64,000 bases of DNA. Origin: Limnohabitans sp. MMS-10A-192 (lineage in GTDB: Bacteria > Pseudomonadota > Gammaproteobacteria > Burkholderiales > Burkholderiaceae_C). Both the position numbers and the translations under genes were made by a program. The stretch lies in NCBI RefSeq assembly GCF_003063335.1, contig NZ_NERX01000005.1:124001-188000 (forward strand), in the 5' to 3' direction. A model generated the notes under the pieces. That model saw only the letters and a list, made by a program, of their open reading frames with translations, was not told the DNA's origin and did not search any database. Positions 43,828 to 53,672 of the stretch are shown here, one piece after another (the first letter of the stretch is position 1; every line of letters starts with the position of its first letter).

Positions 43828-44721
43828 GTGAACCACGATCTGATTCAGGATGCCCAAGCTTTGCTGGGCAAAAGTTCGTTTGACGGCAGCACGCGCCGCC
43901 AAGCTTTGCAGCTGGCTTTGGGGGTGGGTTATGCCGCTGCGGCGGGCACGGTGATGGCGCAGACGGCCATCAAGACGCCATCGACCGGCTTGGTCACGGG
44001 CGAGGTGACCATCGATGTGAATGGTTTCAAGATGCCGGCTTTTCGCAGTGCCCCAGCGGGCAAGACCCATTTGCCGGTGGTCTTGGTGATTTCGGAAATC
44101 TTTGGCGTGCACGAGTACATCGCCGATGTGACGCGCCGCTTGGCGCAGGCCGGTTATTTGGCCATTGCGCCCGAGCTGTTTGTGCGACAGGGCGATCCGA
44201 GCGAATACGGCGAGTTGGCCAAGCTGCAGTCCGAAATCATTGCCAAGGTGCCCGATGCGCAGGTGATGGGCGACCTGGACGCCACCGTGGCTTGGGCCGC
44301 AGCCAACGGCGGCAACACCGACAAGCTGGCGATCACCGGGTTTTGCTGGGGTGGCCGCATCACTTGGCTGTATGCCGCGCACCAGCCCAAGCTCAAGGCC
44401 GCTGTGGCTTGGTATGGCCGTTTGGTGGGGGCCGCCACGCCCCAGACGCCGCAGCACCCTGTGGCGCTGGCCGCCAACATCAAGGCGCCGGTGCTGGGCC
44501 TGTATGGTGCGGCAGATACCGGTATTCCCCTTGACACGCTTGATAAGATGAAAGCCGAGCTGGCCAAGGGCACGGCCGCTGGCAAAGCCAGCGAGTTTGT
44601 GGTTTATCCTGAGGCCCCCCACGCGTTTCATGCCGACTACCGGCCCAGCTACCGCCAAGCGGCAGCCGAGGACGGTTGGCAGCGTTTGCTGGCCTGGCTC
44701 AAGCGGCAAGGCGTGGCTTGA
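43828..44721 (+). CDS. Dienelactone hydrolase family protein, probably Tat-exported
   Basis: 297 residues from GTG 43828, chosen because AAGGAG lies 6 bases upstream; the longer frame reads through repeat sequence. A twin-Arg segment (STRRQALQLALGVGYAAAAG) suggests Tat export. The alpha/beta-hydrolase shows the Cys nucleophile elbow GFCWGG, a later acidic residue and the catalytic His in EAPHAFHAD. The family hydrolyses dienelactones and related esters; the actual substrate is unknown. Followed 13 bp later by a terminator. Confidence 0.87.
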   Translation: MNHDLIQDAQALLGKSSFDGSTRRQALQLALGVGYAAAAGTVMAQTAIKTPSTGLVTGEVTIDVNGFKMPAFRSAPAGKTHLPVVLVISEIFGVHEYIADVTRRLAQAGYLAIAPELFVRQGDPSEYGELAKLQSEIIAKVPDAQVMGDLDATVAWAAANGGNTDKLAITGFCWGGRITWLYAAHQPKLKAAVAWYGRLVGAATPQTPQHPVALAANIKAPVLGLYGAADTGIPLDTLDKMKAELAKGTAAGKASEFVVYPEAPHAFHADYRPSYRQAAAEDGWQRLLAWLKRQGVA

Positions 44722-44733
44722 TGAATGGATGAA

Positions 44734-44755
44734 AAACCGCCCTTTGGGGCGGTTT
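44734..44755 (+). terminator. Rho-independent terminator after dienelactone hydrolase
   Basis: AAACCGCCC and GGGCGGTTT pair around a short TTTG-type loop, followed by a G-interrupted T-run. Confidence 0.75.
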
Positions 44756-44790
44756 GTTTTGGGGGTGTGTGGATCACCCCGGATGGAAAA

Positions 44791-45621
44791 ATGACTCTAT
44801 TGGCAATTTTGATCGGCACCTTGGTGGCCGGTATCGGCAGTGTTTGGTTGGCGGCCTGGCTGAGCTTTGGCGTGATCAGCCGTTACACGCAGCACATGCT
44901 GAGTTTGGCCGCAGGGGCTTTGCTGGCCACGGCGTTTTTGCATTTGCTGCCCGAGGCGTTCGAGTCCGATGTGGGGCCGCATGCGCTGTTTTTGACGCTG
45001 CTTTTGGGCTTGGTGTTTTTCTTTTTGCTCGACAAGGCCGAGCTGTGGCACCACGGGCATGAGCACCACCACGGGCACCACGACCATGACCATTCAGGGC
45101 ATGCCCACCACGACCATGCGGGCCATGCCCACCACGACCATGCGGGCCATGCCCACGGCGGTGAGCGCTCAGCGGGTCATTGGGCGGTGCTGGCAGGCGA
45201 CAGCGTGCATTGCTTTGGCGATGGCATTTTGATTGCGTCGGCCTTCATGGCCGATTTGCAGTTGGGCGTGATCGCTGCATTGGCCGTGCTGGCCCACGAG
45301 GTGCCGCACCACATGGGCGACTTGGTGGTTTTGCGCCAAGGCAGCAGCAACCGCCAGGCGGCGGTGCTCAAGGTGTCGATGGCCGGGGCCATCACGGCTT
45401 TGGGTGGGGCCTTGGGCTATGTGCTGGTCGATGCCTTGCACGGCGCCTTGCCTTACTTTTTGGTGGTGGCCAGCAGCAGCTTCATTTATGTGGCGCTGGC
45501 CGATTTGATTCCGCAGTTGCAAAAGCGCCTGAGCGCCAAAGAGACGGCCGCGCAAATCATTTGGCTGGTGGGCGGCATGGCCATGGTCATGGCGGTGAGC
45601 CTGTTGGCCCACCGGGGCTGA
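44791..45621 (+). CDS. ZIP-family metal transporter with histidine-rich loop
   Basis: 276 residues from ATG 44791 (GGA just upstream); an upstream frame reads through the terminator. About eight transmembrane helices with a cytosolic-type loop after helix 3 containing over 20 His in repeated GHAHHDHA units. Helices 4 and 5 carry the metal-site residues HCFGDGILIASAF and AHEVPHHMGD typical of ZIP. It imports zinc or another divalent metal; the loop may sense or buffer it. Confidence 0.9.
   Translation: MTLLAILIGTLVAGIGSVWLAAWLSFGVISRYTQHMLSLAAGALLATAFLHLLPEAFESDVGPHALFLTLLLGLVFFFLLDKAELWHHGHEHHHGHHDHDHSGHAHHDHAGHAHHDHAGHAHGGERSAGHWAVLAGDSVHCFGDGILIASAFMADLQLGVIAALAVLAHEVPHHMGDLVVLRQGSSNRQAAVLKVSMAGAITALGGALGYVLVDALHGALPYFLVVASSSFIYVALADLIPQLQKRLSAKETAAQIIWLVGGMAMVMAVSLLAHRG
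45098..45157 (+). repeat. 24-bp coding tandem repeat in the ZIP gene
   Basis: Two near-perfect 24-bp units (ending CACGACCATGCGG) and a partial third, encoding GHAHHDHA. It keeps frame in any copy number, so loop length can vary by 8 residues through slippage. Confidence 0.8.
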
Positions 45622-45641
45622 GCCGCTCAAAAGCCGGTCGT

Positions 45642-46502
45642 TCAGCCTTGGGCGCAGGGCAGGCCGGGGGTGCGGCTCCATTCGCTCCAGCTGCCCGCAT
45701 AAAGGGCTGTGGGGCCATAGCCCGCCAGCTCCATGGCGATCAGGTTGGGCACGGCGCTCACGCCGCTGCCGCAGTGGTGCACCACGGTGCTGGCGCTGCG
45801 GCCAGCCAACACGCTGTCCCATTCGGCCTTGAGCACGTCGGCGCTTTTGAAGAAGCCTTCGGGTGTGAAGTTGTCGGTGAAGGGGCGGTTGAGTGCGCCG
45901 GGAATGTGGCCCGCAATTGGGTCCAGCGGCTCGACCTCGCCACGGTAGCGCGGGGCGCCACGGGCATCGACCACGGTTTGTGTGGGGCGGCCGAGTTGTT
46001 CCACCACGCTGTCGATCATCACCAACTGACGCAGGGGCGTTTTGACGGCAAAGTTGACGGCTGTACCAGCCGCTTGGGCGGGGCCTGAAGCCACAGCGCC
46101 GCCAGCGGCTTTCCAGCCTTGCAGGCCGCCGTCGAGCACGGCCACGGCGTCATGCCCCAGCCATTTGAGCATCCACCACAGGCGGCCGCAGTAGTTGCCG
46201 GCTTGGCGGTCGTACACCACGACCTGGGTGTCGTTGCCAATGCCTTGGCTGCCCAACCAGGCGGCCACTTTTTCGCGGGCGGGCAAGGGGTGGCGGCCGC
46301 CATTGACGGCGTCTGCGTCATGGTGGGCACTGAGGTTGCGGTCCAGGTGCGCTTGCAGGGCACCGGCAATGTGCTCTGACTCGAACATGCTGTCGGCCGT
46401 CTCGGGCTTCATCAGGTCCGAGCTGCAGTCGAGCACGGCCAAGTTCTGGCCTGACTGCTTCAAGGCTTGCAATTGGGCGGCGGTGATCAGCAAGGGGTAC
46501 AT
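45642..46502 (-). CDS. Two-domain sulfurtransferase (thiosulfate or 3-mercaptopyruvate)
   Basis: 286 residues from ATG 46502, behind GGAGA. Tandem rhodanese domains: the inactive N-terminal one (LAVLDCSSDL, VVYDRQAGNYCGRLWW) and the catalytic C-terminal one (TVVDARGAPRYRGEVEP) with active loop HHCGSGVSA. A CGSGV loop is more typical of 3-mercaptopyruvate sulfurtransferases. Likely cytoplasmic. The EamA gene lies 15 bp upstream on the same strand. Confidence 0.9.
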   Translation of the reverse strand: MYPLLITAAQLQALKQSGQNLAVLDCSSDLMKPETADSMFESEHIAGALQAHLDRNLSAHHDADAVNGGRHPLPAREKVAAWLGSQGIGNDTQVVVYDRQAGNYCGRLWWMLKWLGHDAVAVLDGGLQGWKAAGGAVASGPAQAAGTAVNFAVKTPLRQLVMIDSVVEQLGRPTQTVVDARGAPRYRGEVEPLDPIAGHIPGALNRPFTDNFTPEGFFKSADVLKAEWDSVLAGRSASTVVHHCGSGVSAVPNLIAMELAGYGPTALYAGSWSEWSRTPGLPCAQG

Positions 46503-46517
46503 GGTCAATCTCCTGTG

Positions 46518-47405
46518 TCAGTGTTCTTCAGCGGGGGCTTGGGGCAGGGCGCGTTTGCGCAGGGCGGTGGCGGCGATACCACTGGCGATGATCAAGGCCA
46601 TGCCGGTCCAGCCAATCAGCGGGATCAGGTCGCCAAACAAGAACAAGCCGTACAGCGCGGCAAACACAATGCCCGAATATTGCAAATTGGCCACCAGCAT
46701 GGTGGCGCCCCGGGTGTAGGCCTTGGTCATGCACAGCTGGCCCAATGCGGCCAGCAGGCCAATGGGCAGCAGCCACAGCGCATGCGGCCAGACCCAGTCG
46801 CTGGCGCCGGTGAACAGCATGGCCGTGCCGCCCACGATGGTGGTGCCGATCGAGAAATAAAACACGGTGCGCGACTCGGGCTCGCCCATGCGGCCCAGAG
46901 CCGCCACCTGCATGTAGGCCAATGCTGCGCCCAGGCCCGAGAGCAAGCCGATCACGCCGGCAAACAGCTGGTTTTGTTCGATGGTGGGGCGCAAGATCAT
47001 GATCACCCCGGCAAAACCCGTCAGCACCGTGAGCACCACGGGGCCTTGGCGGCTGGCGTCTTGCAGGCGGCCCATGACCAAGGTGCCGCCTACCAAAAAG
47101 GCTGCCACCCAGACGCCGCTCATGTAGTTGAGCGTCATGGCGGTGGCCAGGGGCAGGTGGGCAATGGCGTAGAACCAGGCGGACAGTGAAGTGACGCCGA
47201 TGACCGAGCGCCAGACGTGCATCAGCGGCACGGGCGTGCGGATGGACACGCCCTGTGCCCGGCACAGGCTGGCCATGACGACCATGCCGATCAGGCCTCG
47301 GTAGAAGACCAGCTCAAAGGTGTTGAAGTGGCTGGCTGCGAACTTGATGCACACGCTCATGGTCGCAAAGAACAGCGACGCCAGGATCATCCAGGAGGCT
47401 TGCAT
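46518..47405 (-). CDS. EamA/DMT-family transporter
   Basis: 295 residues, ten hydrophobic helices in two EamA repeats (about 1-135 and 150-285). The first repeat has FYRGLIGMVVM and LNYMSGVWVAAF, the second LVANLQYSGIVFAALYG. Such transporters export amino acids or small metabolites. It is between a Rieske oxygenase and a sulfurtransferase in what looks like one operon. Confidence 0.88.
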   Translation of the reverse strand: MQASWMILASLFFATMSVCIKFAASHFNTFELVFYRGLIGMVVMASLCRAQGVSIRTPVPLMHVWRSVIGVTSLSAWFYAIAHLPLATAMTLNYMSGVWVAAFLVGGTLVMGRLQDASRQGPVVLTVLTGFAGVIMILRPTIEQNQLFAGVIGLLSGLGAALAYMQVAALGRMGEPESRTVFYFSIGTTIVGGTAMLFTGASDWVWPHALWLLPIGLLAALGQLCMTKAYTRGATMLVANLQYSGIVFAALYGLFLFGDLIPLIGWTGMALIIASGIAATALRKRALPQAPAEEH

Positions 47406-47418
47406 CGGGGCAGTCGGC

Positions 47419-48546
47419 TCAGCGCGTGTTCATCTGGCGGCGGTACCACTCGTGGAAGTGCTGCATGCCGTCTTCCATGGGGCTTTGGTAAGGACCCACT
47501 TCGTTGTCGCCGCGTGCCAGCAGGGCTTTGCGGCCCGCGTCCATGCGCTCGGCGATCTCGTCGTCCTCGATGCAGGTTTCCATGTAGGCCGCTTGCTGGG
47601 CTTCGACGAATTCGCGCTCAAAGGCGACGATCTCTTCCGGGTAGTAGAACTCGACCATGTTCAGCGTTTTGCTGGGGCTGATCGGGTGCAGGGTCGACAC
47701 GGTCAGCACATGCGGGTACCACTCGACCATGATGTGCGGGTAATAGGTCAACCAGATCGCGCCGCGCTCGGGCAATTGGCCGTTGCGGTATTTCAGCAGC
47801 ACTTCGTGCCACTTTTTGTAGGTGTCGGAGCCGGGCTGGCCAAAGCCGCCCGAGACGCCCACGGTTTGCACCGAATAGTGTTCCTTGAACTCCCAGCTCA
47901 GGTCGTCGCAGGTGACGAACTGGCCCAGCCCCGGGTGGAAGGGGCCGACGTGGTAGTCCTCCAGATAGACCTCGATGAAGGTCTTCCAGTTGTAGTTGCA
48001 TTCGTGCAGCTCGACGCGGTCGAGCGCGTAGCCCGAAAAGTCCAGTTGGCTGCGCGGGCCCATGCCGGCCAGGTCGGCAGCGATGCTGCGGCCGTTGTCT
48101 TCAAACAGCAGGCCGTTCCACTCTTGCAACTTGTAGTTGTTCAGGTTCAGGCAGGGGTCGTGCGAGAAGTGCGGTGCGCCCAGCAGTTGCCCGTTGGGCG
48201 CGTAGGTCCAGCGGTGCAGGGGGCAGACGATGTTGCCGCCCGCGCTGCCTTTTTGCTGTGTGGCCAGGTTGCCCCGGCCGTTCAACATGACGGCCTGGCG
48301 GTGGCGGCAGACGTTGGAGACGAGCTCCACCCCGCCTTGGGCGTTGCGCACCAAGGCGCGGCCTTCGCCCTCGTGGGGCAGGGCGTAGTAGTCGCCCGGG
48401 TTGGGCACTGCCAGTTGGTGGCCCACGTAGCGGGGGCCTTGCTGGAAGAGCGTTTTCAATTCGCGCTGGAACAGCGCCTCATCGAAATAAGTGGAAACTG
48501 GTAGTTGGCTTGCGGCCTGCTGCAGTTGAAGACTTAAATCAGACAT
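47419..48546 (-). CDS. Rieske-type aromatic ring-hydroxylating oxygenase, alpha subunit
   Basis: 375 residues. Rieske [2Fe-2S] ligands: Cys80 and His82 in NVCRHRQ, and Cys108 and His111 in VCPLHRW. The mononuclear iron site is in the EVYLEDYHVGPFHPGL segment (two His), with a later acidic ligand. The family includes dioxygenases and demethylases of quaternary amines; the substrate is not resolvable. No beta subunit or reductase gene is adjacent. Confidence 0.88.
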   Translation of the reverse strand: MSDLSLQLQQAASQLPVSTYFDEALFQRELKTLFQQGPRYVGHQLAVPNPGDYYALPHEGEGRALVRNAQGGVELVSNVCRHRQAVMLNGRGNLATQQKGSAGGNIVCPLHRWTYAPNGQLLGAPHFSHDPCLNLNNYKLQEWNGLLFEDNGRSIAADLAGMGPRSQLDFSGYALDRVELHECNYNWKTFIEVYLEDYHVGPFHPGLGQFVTCDDLSWEFKEHYSVQTVGVSGGFGQPGSDTYKKWHEVLLKYRNGQLPERGAIWLTYYPHIMVEWYPHVLTVSTLHPISPSKTLNMVEFYYPEEIVAFEREFVEAQQAAYMETCIEDDEIAERMDAGRKALLARGDNEVGPYQSPMEDGMQHFHEWYRRQMNTR

Positions 48547-48800
48547 GGGTGACCTGACCTAGAGACTCCCCCTATGAAGGGGCAGGGACAAAGCGCCAAA
48601 TCCTGCGATTTGGGCGCAAAAAACGGCAGGAACAGGCCTGCCGGGGAACCCGTGATTGTACCTTGAGGGGGTTGGCGTGCCGTGCTCGCCATGGCAGAGC
48701 CGTGTTGGCGGCTGGGCCTTGATTTGTCCTTGAGGCGTGCATGGCTGTCAGTTTGGCTCAGGGGAAGCGCCTAAAATCAGTCTTTTTGCGCGGACCACCC

Positions 48801-49052
48801 ATGCCCAAGGCTTCCAAAACCGAGACTTCAGACGCCGTGCAGGACTTGCCGGCCACTTATGAGGCGGCTTTGTCCGAGCTGGAGCAGTTGGTGGCCCAGC
48901 TGGAGTCGGGGCAGATGCCTTTGGACCAGTTGCTCACGGGTTACCAGCGCGGTGCCAGCTTGCTCGGTTTTTGCCGCGACAAGCTCAAGGCGGTGGAAGA
49001 CCAGATCAAGGTCTTGGACAACGGCCAACTCAAACCCTGGACGGGCGCATGA
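48801..49052 (+). CDS. xseB: Exodeoxyribonuclease VII small subunit
   Basis: 83 residues from ATG 48801. The helical hairpin [20 protein letters not shown] followed by [17 protein letters not shown] is the XseB signature. The gene overlaps ispA by 4 bp, the usual xseB-ispA-dxs order in proteobacteria. Confidence 0.95.
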   Translation: MPKASKTETSDAVQDLPATYEAALSELEQLVAQLESGQMPLDQLLTGYQRGASLLGFCRDKLKAVEDQIKVLDNGQLKPWTGA

Positions 49053-49951
49053 GCACACTGTTTGATTTGAAAGCCTGGATGCAGCCGCATCTGGCGCGTG
49101 TGGAAGCGGCTTTGACCGATGGCATCGCCGCACAGTCGCCCGCCGATTTGGGCCAGGCCATGCGCTACGCGGTGCTGGACGGCGGCAAGCGCCTGCGCCC
49201 CTTGCTGGTGCTGGCCACCGCCGAGGCGGTGGGTGGCGACATGGCAGCGGCCTTGCGTGCGGCCTGCGCCATTGAGCTGATCCATGCTTATTCTTTGGTG
49301 CACGACGACATGCCGTGCATGGACAACGATGTGCTGCGCCGGGGCAAGCCCACGGTGCATGTGCAGTTTGGCGAGGCCCAGGCTTTGTTGGCCGGGGACG
49401 CTTTGCAGACCTTGGCCTTTGAATTCCTCACCCCCGAAGACGGCAGCGTGAGCGCTTCTGTGCAGGCCGCTTGTGTGGGCTTGTTGGCCCGTGCATCGGG
49501 TTACCAGGGCATGGCCGGTGGCCAGGCGATCGATCTGGCCAGTGTGGGCCAGCGCTTGACCGAGGCGCAGCTGCGCCAGATGCACCGCCTCAAAACCGGT
49601 GCTTTGTTGTTGTGCAGTGTGCAGATGGGTGCGGCCTGCGGCAGCGATGTGTCGCCCGCAGCCCAGTCGGCTTTGCAGCAGTTTGGCGAGGCCATGGGCC
49701 TGGCCTTCCAGGTGGTCGATGACATCCTGGATGTGACGGCCGACTCGGCCACCTTGGGCAAGACGGCGGGCAAAGACGCCGCTGCCGACAAACCCACTTA
49801 TGTGGCGCTGATGGGCCTGGAGCCCGCGCAGCGCCTGGCCGACCAGCTGGCGGCCGAGGCTGCACAAGCTTTGCAAGATACCGGCTTGCCCGCCGAACGC
49901 CTGGCCGCTTTGCGCGGCCTGTGCGACATGGTGGTCCAGCGAACCCATTGA
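49049..49951 (+). CDS. ispA: Farnesyl/polyprenyl diphosphate synthase
   Basis: 300 residues. First Asp-rich motif [10 protein letters not shown] and second DDILD are both present, with GGKRLRP near the start and RGKPTVH after the first motif. It condenses isopentenyl diphosphate units to farnesyl diphosphate. Translationally coupled to xseB and 4 bp upstream of dxs. Confidence 0.95.
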   Translation: MSTLFDLKAWMQPHLARVEAALTDGIAAQSPADLGQAMRYAVLDGGKRLRPLLVLATAEAVGGDMAAALRAACAIELIHAYSLVHDDMPCMDNDVLRRGKPTVHVQFGEAQALLAGDALQTLAFEFLTPEDGSVSASVQAACVGLLARASGYQGMAGGQAIDLASVGQRLTEAQLRQMHRLKTGALLLCSVQMGAACGSDVSPAAQSALQQFGEAMGLAFQVVDDILDVTADSATLGKTAGKDAAADKPTYVALMGLEPAQRLADQLAAEAAQALQDTGLPAERLAALRGLCDMVVQRTH

Positions 49952-49955
49952 TGCC

Positions 49956-51800
49956 ATGACCGAATTCCTTCCCGCCATCCAGTCTCCGGCCGATTTGCGC
50001 CAGTTGTCGCGCACCGATTTGCCCGCCCTCGCGCAAGAGCTGCGGGCCTGTGTGCTCGACAACGTCTCCAAGACCGGGGGCCACCTGAGCTCGAACCTGG
50101 GCACGGTGGAGCTGACGGTGGCCTTGCACTATGTGTTCAACACGCCCGAAGACCGCATCGTCTGGGACGTGGGGCATCAGACTTACCCGCACAAAATCCT
50201 CACGGGCCGTCGTGAGCGCATGCCCAGCTTGCGCCAGCTGAACGGTTTGTCGGGCTTTCCGCGCCGTGACGAGAGCGCGTACGACACCTTTGGCGTGGGC
50301 CATTCGTCCACCAGCATTTCGGCGGCCTTGGGCATGGCACTGGCCGCCCGCCAAAAGGGCGAATCGCGCCACTCGATCGCCGTGATCGGCGATGGCGCGA
50401 TGACCGCGGGCATGGCGTTTGAGGCGCTCAACAACGCGGGCGTCGAAGAGTGCAAGCTGCTGGTGATCCTGAACGACAACGACATGTCGATCAGCCCGCC
50501 GGTGGGGGCTTTGAACCGCTATCTGGCGCAGCTGATGAGCGGCAAGTTTTATTCGGCCGCCAAAAATGTGGGCAAGAACGTGCTCAAGAACGCGCCGCCG
50601 CTGTTTGAGCTGGCCAAGCGCCTCGAAGAGCATGCCAAGGGCATGGTGGTGCCCGCCACGCTGTTCGAAAAATTCGGCTTCAACTACATCGGCCCGATCG
50701 ACGGGCACGATCTCGAATCGCTGATCCCGACGCTGGAAAACATCAAGCACCTCGATGGCCCGCAGTTTTTGCATGTGGTCACCAAAAAAGGCCAGGGCTA
50801 CAAGCTGGCCGAGGCCGATCCGGTGGCCTACCATGGCCCCGGCAAGTTCGACCCCGCGGTTGGCCTGGTGCCATCGACCACACCGGCCAAAACCACCTTC
50901 ACCCAGGTGTTTGGTCAGTGGCTGTGCGACATGGCGCAGCAAGACAAGCGCTTGGTGGGCATCACCCCCGCCATGCGCGAGGGCTCGGGCATGGTGGAGT
51001 TCCACCGCCGGTTTCCCGATCGTTATTACGACGTGGGCATTGCCGAGCAGCACGCCGTCACCTTCGCTGCGGGCATGGCCTGCGAAGGCCTCAAGCCGGT
51101 GGTGGCGATTTACTCCACCTTCTTGCAGCGCGCTTATGACCAGCTGATCCACGATGTGGCGCTGCAGAATTTGCCGGTGGTGTTCGCGATCGACCGCGCA
51201 GGACTTGTCGGTGCCGATGGCGCGACCCATGCGGGCGCGTACGACATCGCTTTCATCCGCTGCATCCCCAACATGAGCCTGGCTTGCCCGGCCGACGAGC
51301 GCGAATGCCGCCAGCTGCTGAGCACGGCTTATGCCCAGAACCATCCGGTGGCGGTGCGCTATCCGCGTGGCGCGGGGGTGGGCGCGGTGCCCGATGCCGA
51401 TTTGAACGCTTTGCCTTTTGGCAAAGCCGAGATCCGCCGTCAGGGCCAAGGCATCGCCATCCTCGCGTTTGGCACCTTGCTGGCCCCGGCCTTGAAGGCC
51501 GCCGAAGCCTTGAATGCCACGGTGGTCAACATGCGCTGGGTCAAGCCGCTGGACACTGAGATGCTGGCGAAGGTGGCCCAGGACCACGCCCAACTGGTGA
51601 CGGTGGAAGAAGGCAGCATCATGGGCGGCGCAGGCAGCGCCGTGGCCGAAGCCTTGCAGCAGCTGGGTCTGGTGCGGCCTGTGCTGCATTTGGGTTTGCC
51701 CGATGTGTTCATCGAGCACGGCGACCATGCCCAACTGTTGGCAGCGCAAGGACTGGATGCGGCGGGCATGGAAGCGTCGATCCGAAAGCGTTTTGCCTGA
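49956..51800 (+). CDS. dxs: 1-deoxy-D-xylulose-5-phosphate synthase
   Basis: 614 residues. Thiamine diphosphate enzyme that begins the MEP isoprenoid route: [30 protein letters not shown], the thiamine motif [15 protein letters not shown] and transketolase-type [14 protein letters not shown] and [10 protein letters not shown] are visible. The position after ispA gives a compact isoprenoid operon. A 784-codon frame on the other strand is a shadow. Confidence 0.97.
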   Translation: MTEFLPAIQSPADLRQLSRTDLPALAQELRACVLDNVSKTGGHLSSNLGTVELTVALHYVFNTPEDRIVWDVGHQTYPHKILTGRRERMPSLRQLNGLSGFPRRDESAYDTFGVGHSSTSISAALGMALAARQKGESRHSIAVIGDGAMTAGMAFEALNNAGVEECKLLVILNDNDMSISPPVGALNRYLAQLMSGKFYSAAKNVGKNVLKNAPPLFELAKRLEEHAKGMVVPATLFEKFGFNYIGPIDGHDLESLIPTLENIKHLDGPQFLHVVTKKGQGYKLAEADPVAYHGPGKFDPAVGLVPSTTPAKTTFTQVFGQWLCDMAQQDKRLVGITPAMREGSGMVEFHRRFPDRYYDVGIAEQHAVTFAAGMACEGLKPVVAIYSTFLQRAYDQLIHDVALQNLPVVFAIDRAGLVGADGATHAGAYDIAFIRCIPNMSLACPADERECRQLLSTAYAQNHPVAVRYPRGAGVGAVPDADLNALPFGKAEIRRQGQGIAILAFGTLLAPALKAAEALNATVVNMRWVKPLDTEMLAKVAQDHAQLVTVEEGSIMGGAGSAVAEALQQLGLVRPVLHLGLPDVFIEHGDHAQLLAAQGLDAAGMEASIRKRFA

Positions 51801-51823
51801 TGCGCTTGGCTGAGGCCCATTGA

Positions 51824-51843
51824 TGAAAGTCAAATGACTTTCA
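51824..51843. promoter_or_regulatory. 20-bp palindrome upstream of the TRAP binding-protein gene
   Basis: TGAAAGTCA and TGACTTTCA flank AA. Perfect symmetry without a T-run suggests an operator for a dimeric regulator of the 51991 gene. Confidence 0.45.
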
Positions 51844-51890
51844 AGGCTTGGGGTGTTCGTGGGGCGAAATCTGACAAAAAGGGTAAACCC

Positions 51891-51913
51891 GAGCCTGAAC
51901 AGGCTCTGGATCT
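51891..51913 (+). terminator. Hairpin with short T-run, possible dxs terminator
   Basis: GAGCCTG and CAGGCTC pair around AA and are followed by TGGATCTTT. It could end the xseB-ispA-dxs transcript; a TAGAAT box just after it (about 51916-51921) could serve as the -10 of the next gene. Confidence 0.45.
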
Positions 51914-51990
51914 TTCTAGAATAGACCGACCCCAATAAGTCCATGCTCCGCAGTCTGGGGCATGTTTATTTTTCAATGAGGAGTTATTCC

Positions 51991-53070
51991 ATGGATCGTC
52001 GTTCCATTCTGAAAAATGCCGGTATCGCTGGTGTTTTGGCTACAGGCATCGCGCCTGCTGTGCATGCGCAAGCCGCCATTCGCTGGCGCCTGGCTTCGAG
52101 CTTCCCCAAGTCTTTGGACACCTTGTTTGGCGGCTCTGAAGTCTTCGCCAAGAAGGTCAAGGAGATGAGCGGCGGCAAGTTCGAGATCACCACCCACGCA
52201 GCTGGTGAGTTGATGCCCGCTTTCGGCGTGCTCGACGGCGTGCAAAACGGCACCGTGGAATGCGCACACACCGCGCCTTACTACTTCTTCGGCAAGGACG
52301 AGACTTTCGCCCTGGATTGCGCCATTCCTTTCGGCCTGAACAGCCGCCAGATGACGGCGTGGATGTTCGAAGGCAACGGCATGAAGCTGATGCGCGAGCA
52401 CTATGCCAAGTACAACATCGTGAACTTCGCGATGGGCAACACGGGCACCCAAATGGGTGGCTGGTTCCGCAAGGAAATCAAATCGGCTGCTGACCTCAAG
52501 GGCCTGAAGTTCCGCGTGGGTGGCTTTGCTGGCAAAGTGCTCGAGCGCATGGGCGTGGTGCCCCAGAACATTCCCGCTGGTGAGATTTACCAGTCGCTGG
52601 AAAAAGGCACCATCGATGCCGCCGAGTGGATCGGACCTTATGACGATCTGAAACTGGGCCTGAACAAAGTGGCGCCGTTCTATTACTACCCAGGCTGGTG
52701 GGAAGGTGGCCCTCAGTTGACTTTGATGGTCAACCAGAAGGCTTATGACGCGCTGTCGCCTGAGAACAAAGCCATCGTGGAAGCCGCTTCTGCTGTGGCC
52801 CACATCGAGATCCAGGCCCGCTACGATGCACACAACCCAGGTGCTTTGAAGCAGTTGGCTGCTCAGAAGACCAAGGTCCTGCCTTTCCCCAAGGACATGA
52901 TGGACGTGGCCTTCAAGCACTCACAAGAGGTTTATGCCGAGTTGAGCGCCAAGAACCCGAACTGGAAGAAAGTCTATGACGACTACTCCAAGTTCCGCGC
53001 TGAGCAAAACTGGTGGTTCCGTTTCGGTGAAGCCCGTTTCGACAGCTTCATGCAGGCTCAAAAGCTCTGA
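51991..53070 (+). CDS. TRAP transporter solute-binding protein (TakP-like DctP)
   Basis: 359 residues from ATG 51991 behind GAGGAG; the upstream in-frame start adds an unlikely 16 residues. Signal DRRSILKNAGIAGVLATG is Tat-like, ending VHAQA. DctP fold with IRWRLASSFPKSLDTLFGG and AGEIYQSLEKGTIDAAEWIG. This subgroup (TakP) binds alpha-keto acids with a cation. The matching permease genes (53673-55767) are nearby on the opposite strand. Confidence 0.92.
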   Translation: MDRRSILKNAGIAGVLATGIAPAVHAQAAIRWRLASSFPKSLDTLFGGSEVFAKKVKEMSGGKFEITTHAAGELMPAFGVLDGVQNGTVECAHTAPYYFFGKDETFALDCAIPFGLNSRQMTAWMFEGNGMKLMREHYAKYNIVNFAMGNTGTQMGGWFRKEIKSAADLKGLKFRVGGFAGKVLERMGVVPQNIPAGEIYQSLEKGTIDAAEWIGPYDDLKLGLNKVAPFYYYPGWWEGGPQLTLMVNQKAYDALSPENKAIVEAASAVAHIEIQARYDAHNPGALKQLAAQKTKVLPFPKDMMDVAFKHSQEVYAELSAKNPNWKKVYDDYSKFRAEQNWWFRFGEARFDSFMQAQKL

Positions 53071-53091
53071 GCTTTTTCAGCCCGCTGAAAC

Positions 53092-53124
53092 CACCCGCCG
53101 TGCGCAAGCCCGGCGGGTTTTTTT
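53092..53124 (+). terminator. Rho-independent terminator after the TakP-like gene
   Basis: ACCCGCCG pairs with CGGCGGGT across a loop of about 10 bases and is followed by seven T residues. Confidence 0.85.
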
Positions 53125-53605
53125 ATACCCGTTGTTCGTGCTGGCGCAGCGCCTGGGCCAAGCGCGTGAATTCTTCGAGCATGGCGCGGTCGTGGCAGTA
53201 AAAGAAAGTGAATGTGCCGCCCAGGTTGCGCACATAGATGCGGGGTGCCACCAGATGCTCCAGGCCGCGGATGCGCATGATTTTCACGTAGGCCAATTCA
53301 CGCAACGCGACGCGGCGCTGCCACATCCAGCTTTGCTCAATCGCTTCATGGTCCAGTTGGATGCGGCTGCGCTGAATGTGCCAAACAATGAAGCACAGCA
53401 TGGCCCAGACCACGCCGCACCAAGCGCCTTGTCGAGACAGCCATGCCATGTCCAGCCGCCAGAACCAGACCAGCAAAGCCAGCACAATGAACCAGGCGAT
53501 GGCTTTGAAGACGGGTCCGAACGCCGATGCCGACATGGCTTGCGCCGGTGCTTGATAGGGGTAGGGCAGAGGTTGTGCTGGCACGGGGTGTTCTGCAGAG
53601 GACAT
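53123..53605 (-). CDS. Hypothetical membrane protein
   Basis: 160 residues from ATG 53605 (ATG 53632 is possible). Two helices (about 36-54 and 60-80) separated by a short turn are followed by a soluble, beta-rich part with alternating charged residues (LDHEAIEQSWMWQRRVALRE) that recalls a bacterial PH-like domain. No function assigned. It lies between the TakP-like gene and its permease genes. Confidence 0.65.
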   Translation of the reverse strand: MSSAEHPVPAQPLPYPYQAPAQAMSASAFGPVFKAIAWFIVLALLVWFWRLDMAWLSRQGAWCGVVWAMLCFIVWHIQRSRIQLDHEAIEQSWMWQRRVALRELAYVKIMRIRGLEHLVAPRIYVRNLGGTFTFFYCHDRAMLEEFTRLAQALRQHEQRV

Positions 53606-53672
53606 TTGGGGGCTTGGGAAAGAAAAAAGCACCTCGCAGCTGTGCTGGCGAGGTGCTTGTCAATGACCAGAT

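Noticed and set aside
45098..45157. Short regular repeats considered as a CRISPR array
   Set aside because: Units are directly adjacent without spacers and lie in frame inside a ZIP transporter gene; no cas genes are present in the window.
49590..51944. 784-codon open frame on the minus strand opposite dxs
   Set aside because: It mirrors the codon-position GC bias of dxs, has low-complexity His/Arg/Gln composition and no recognisable domain.
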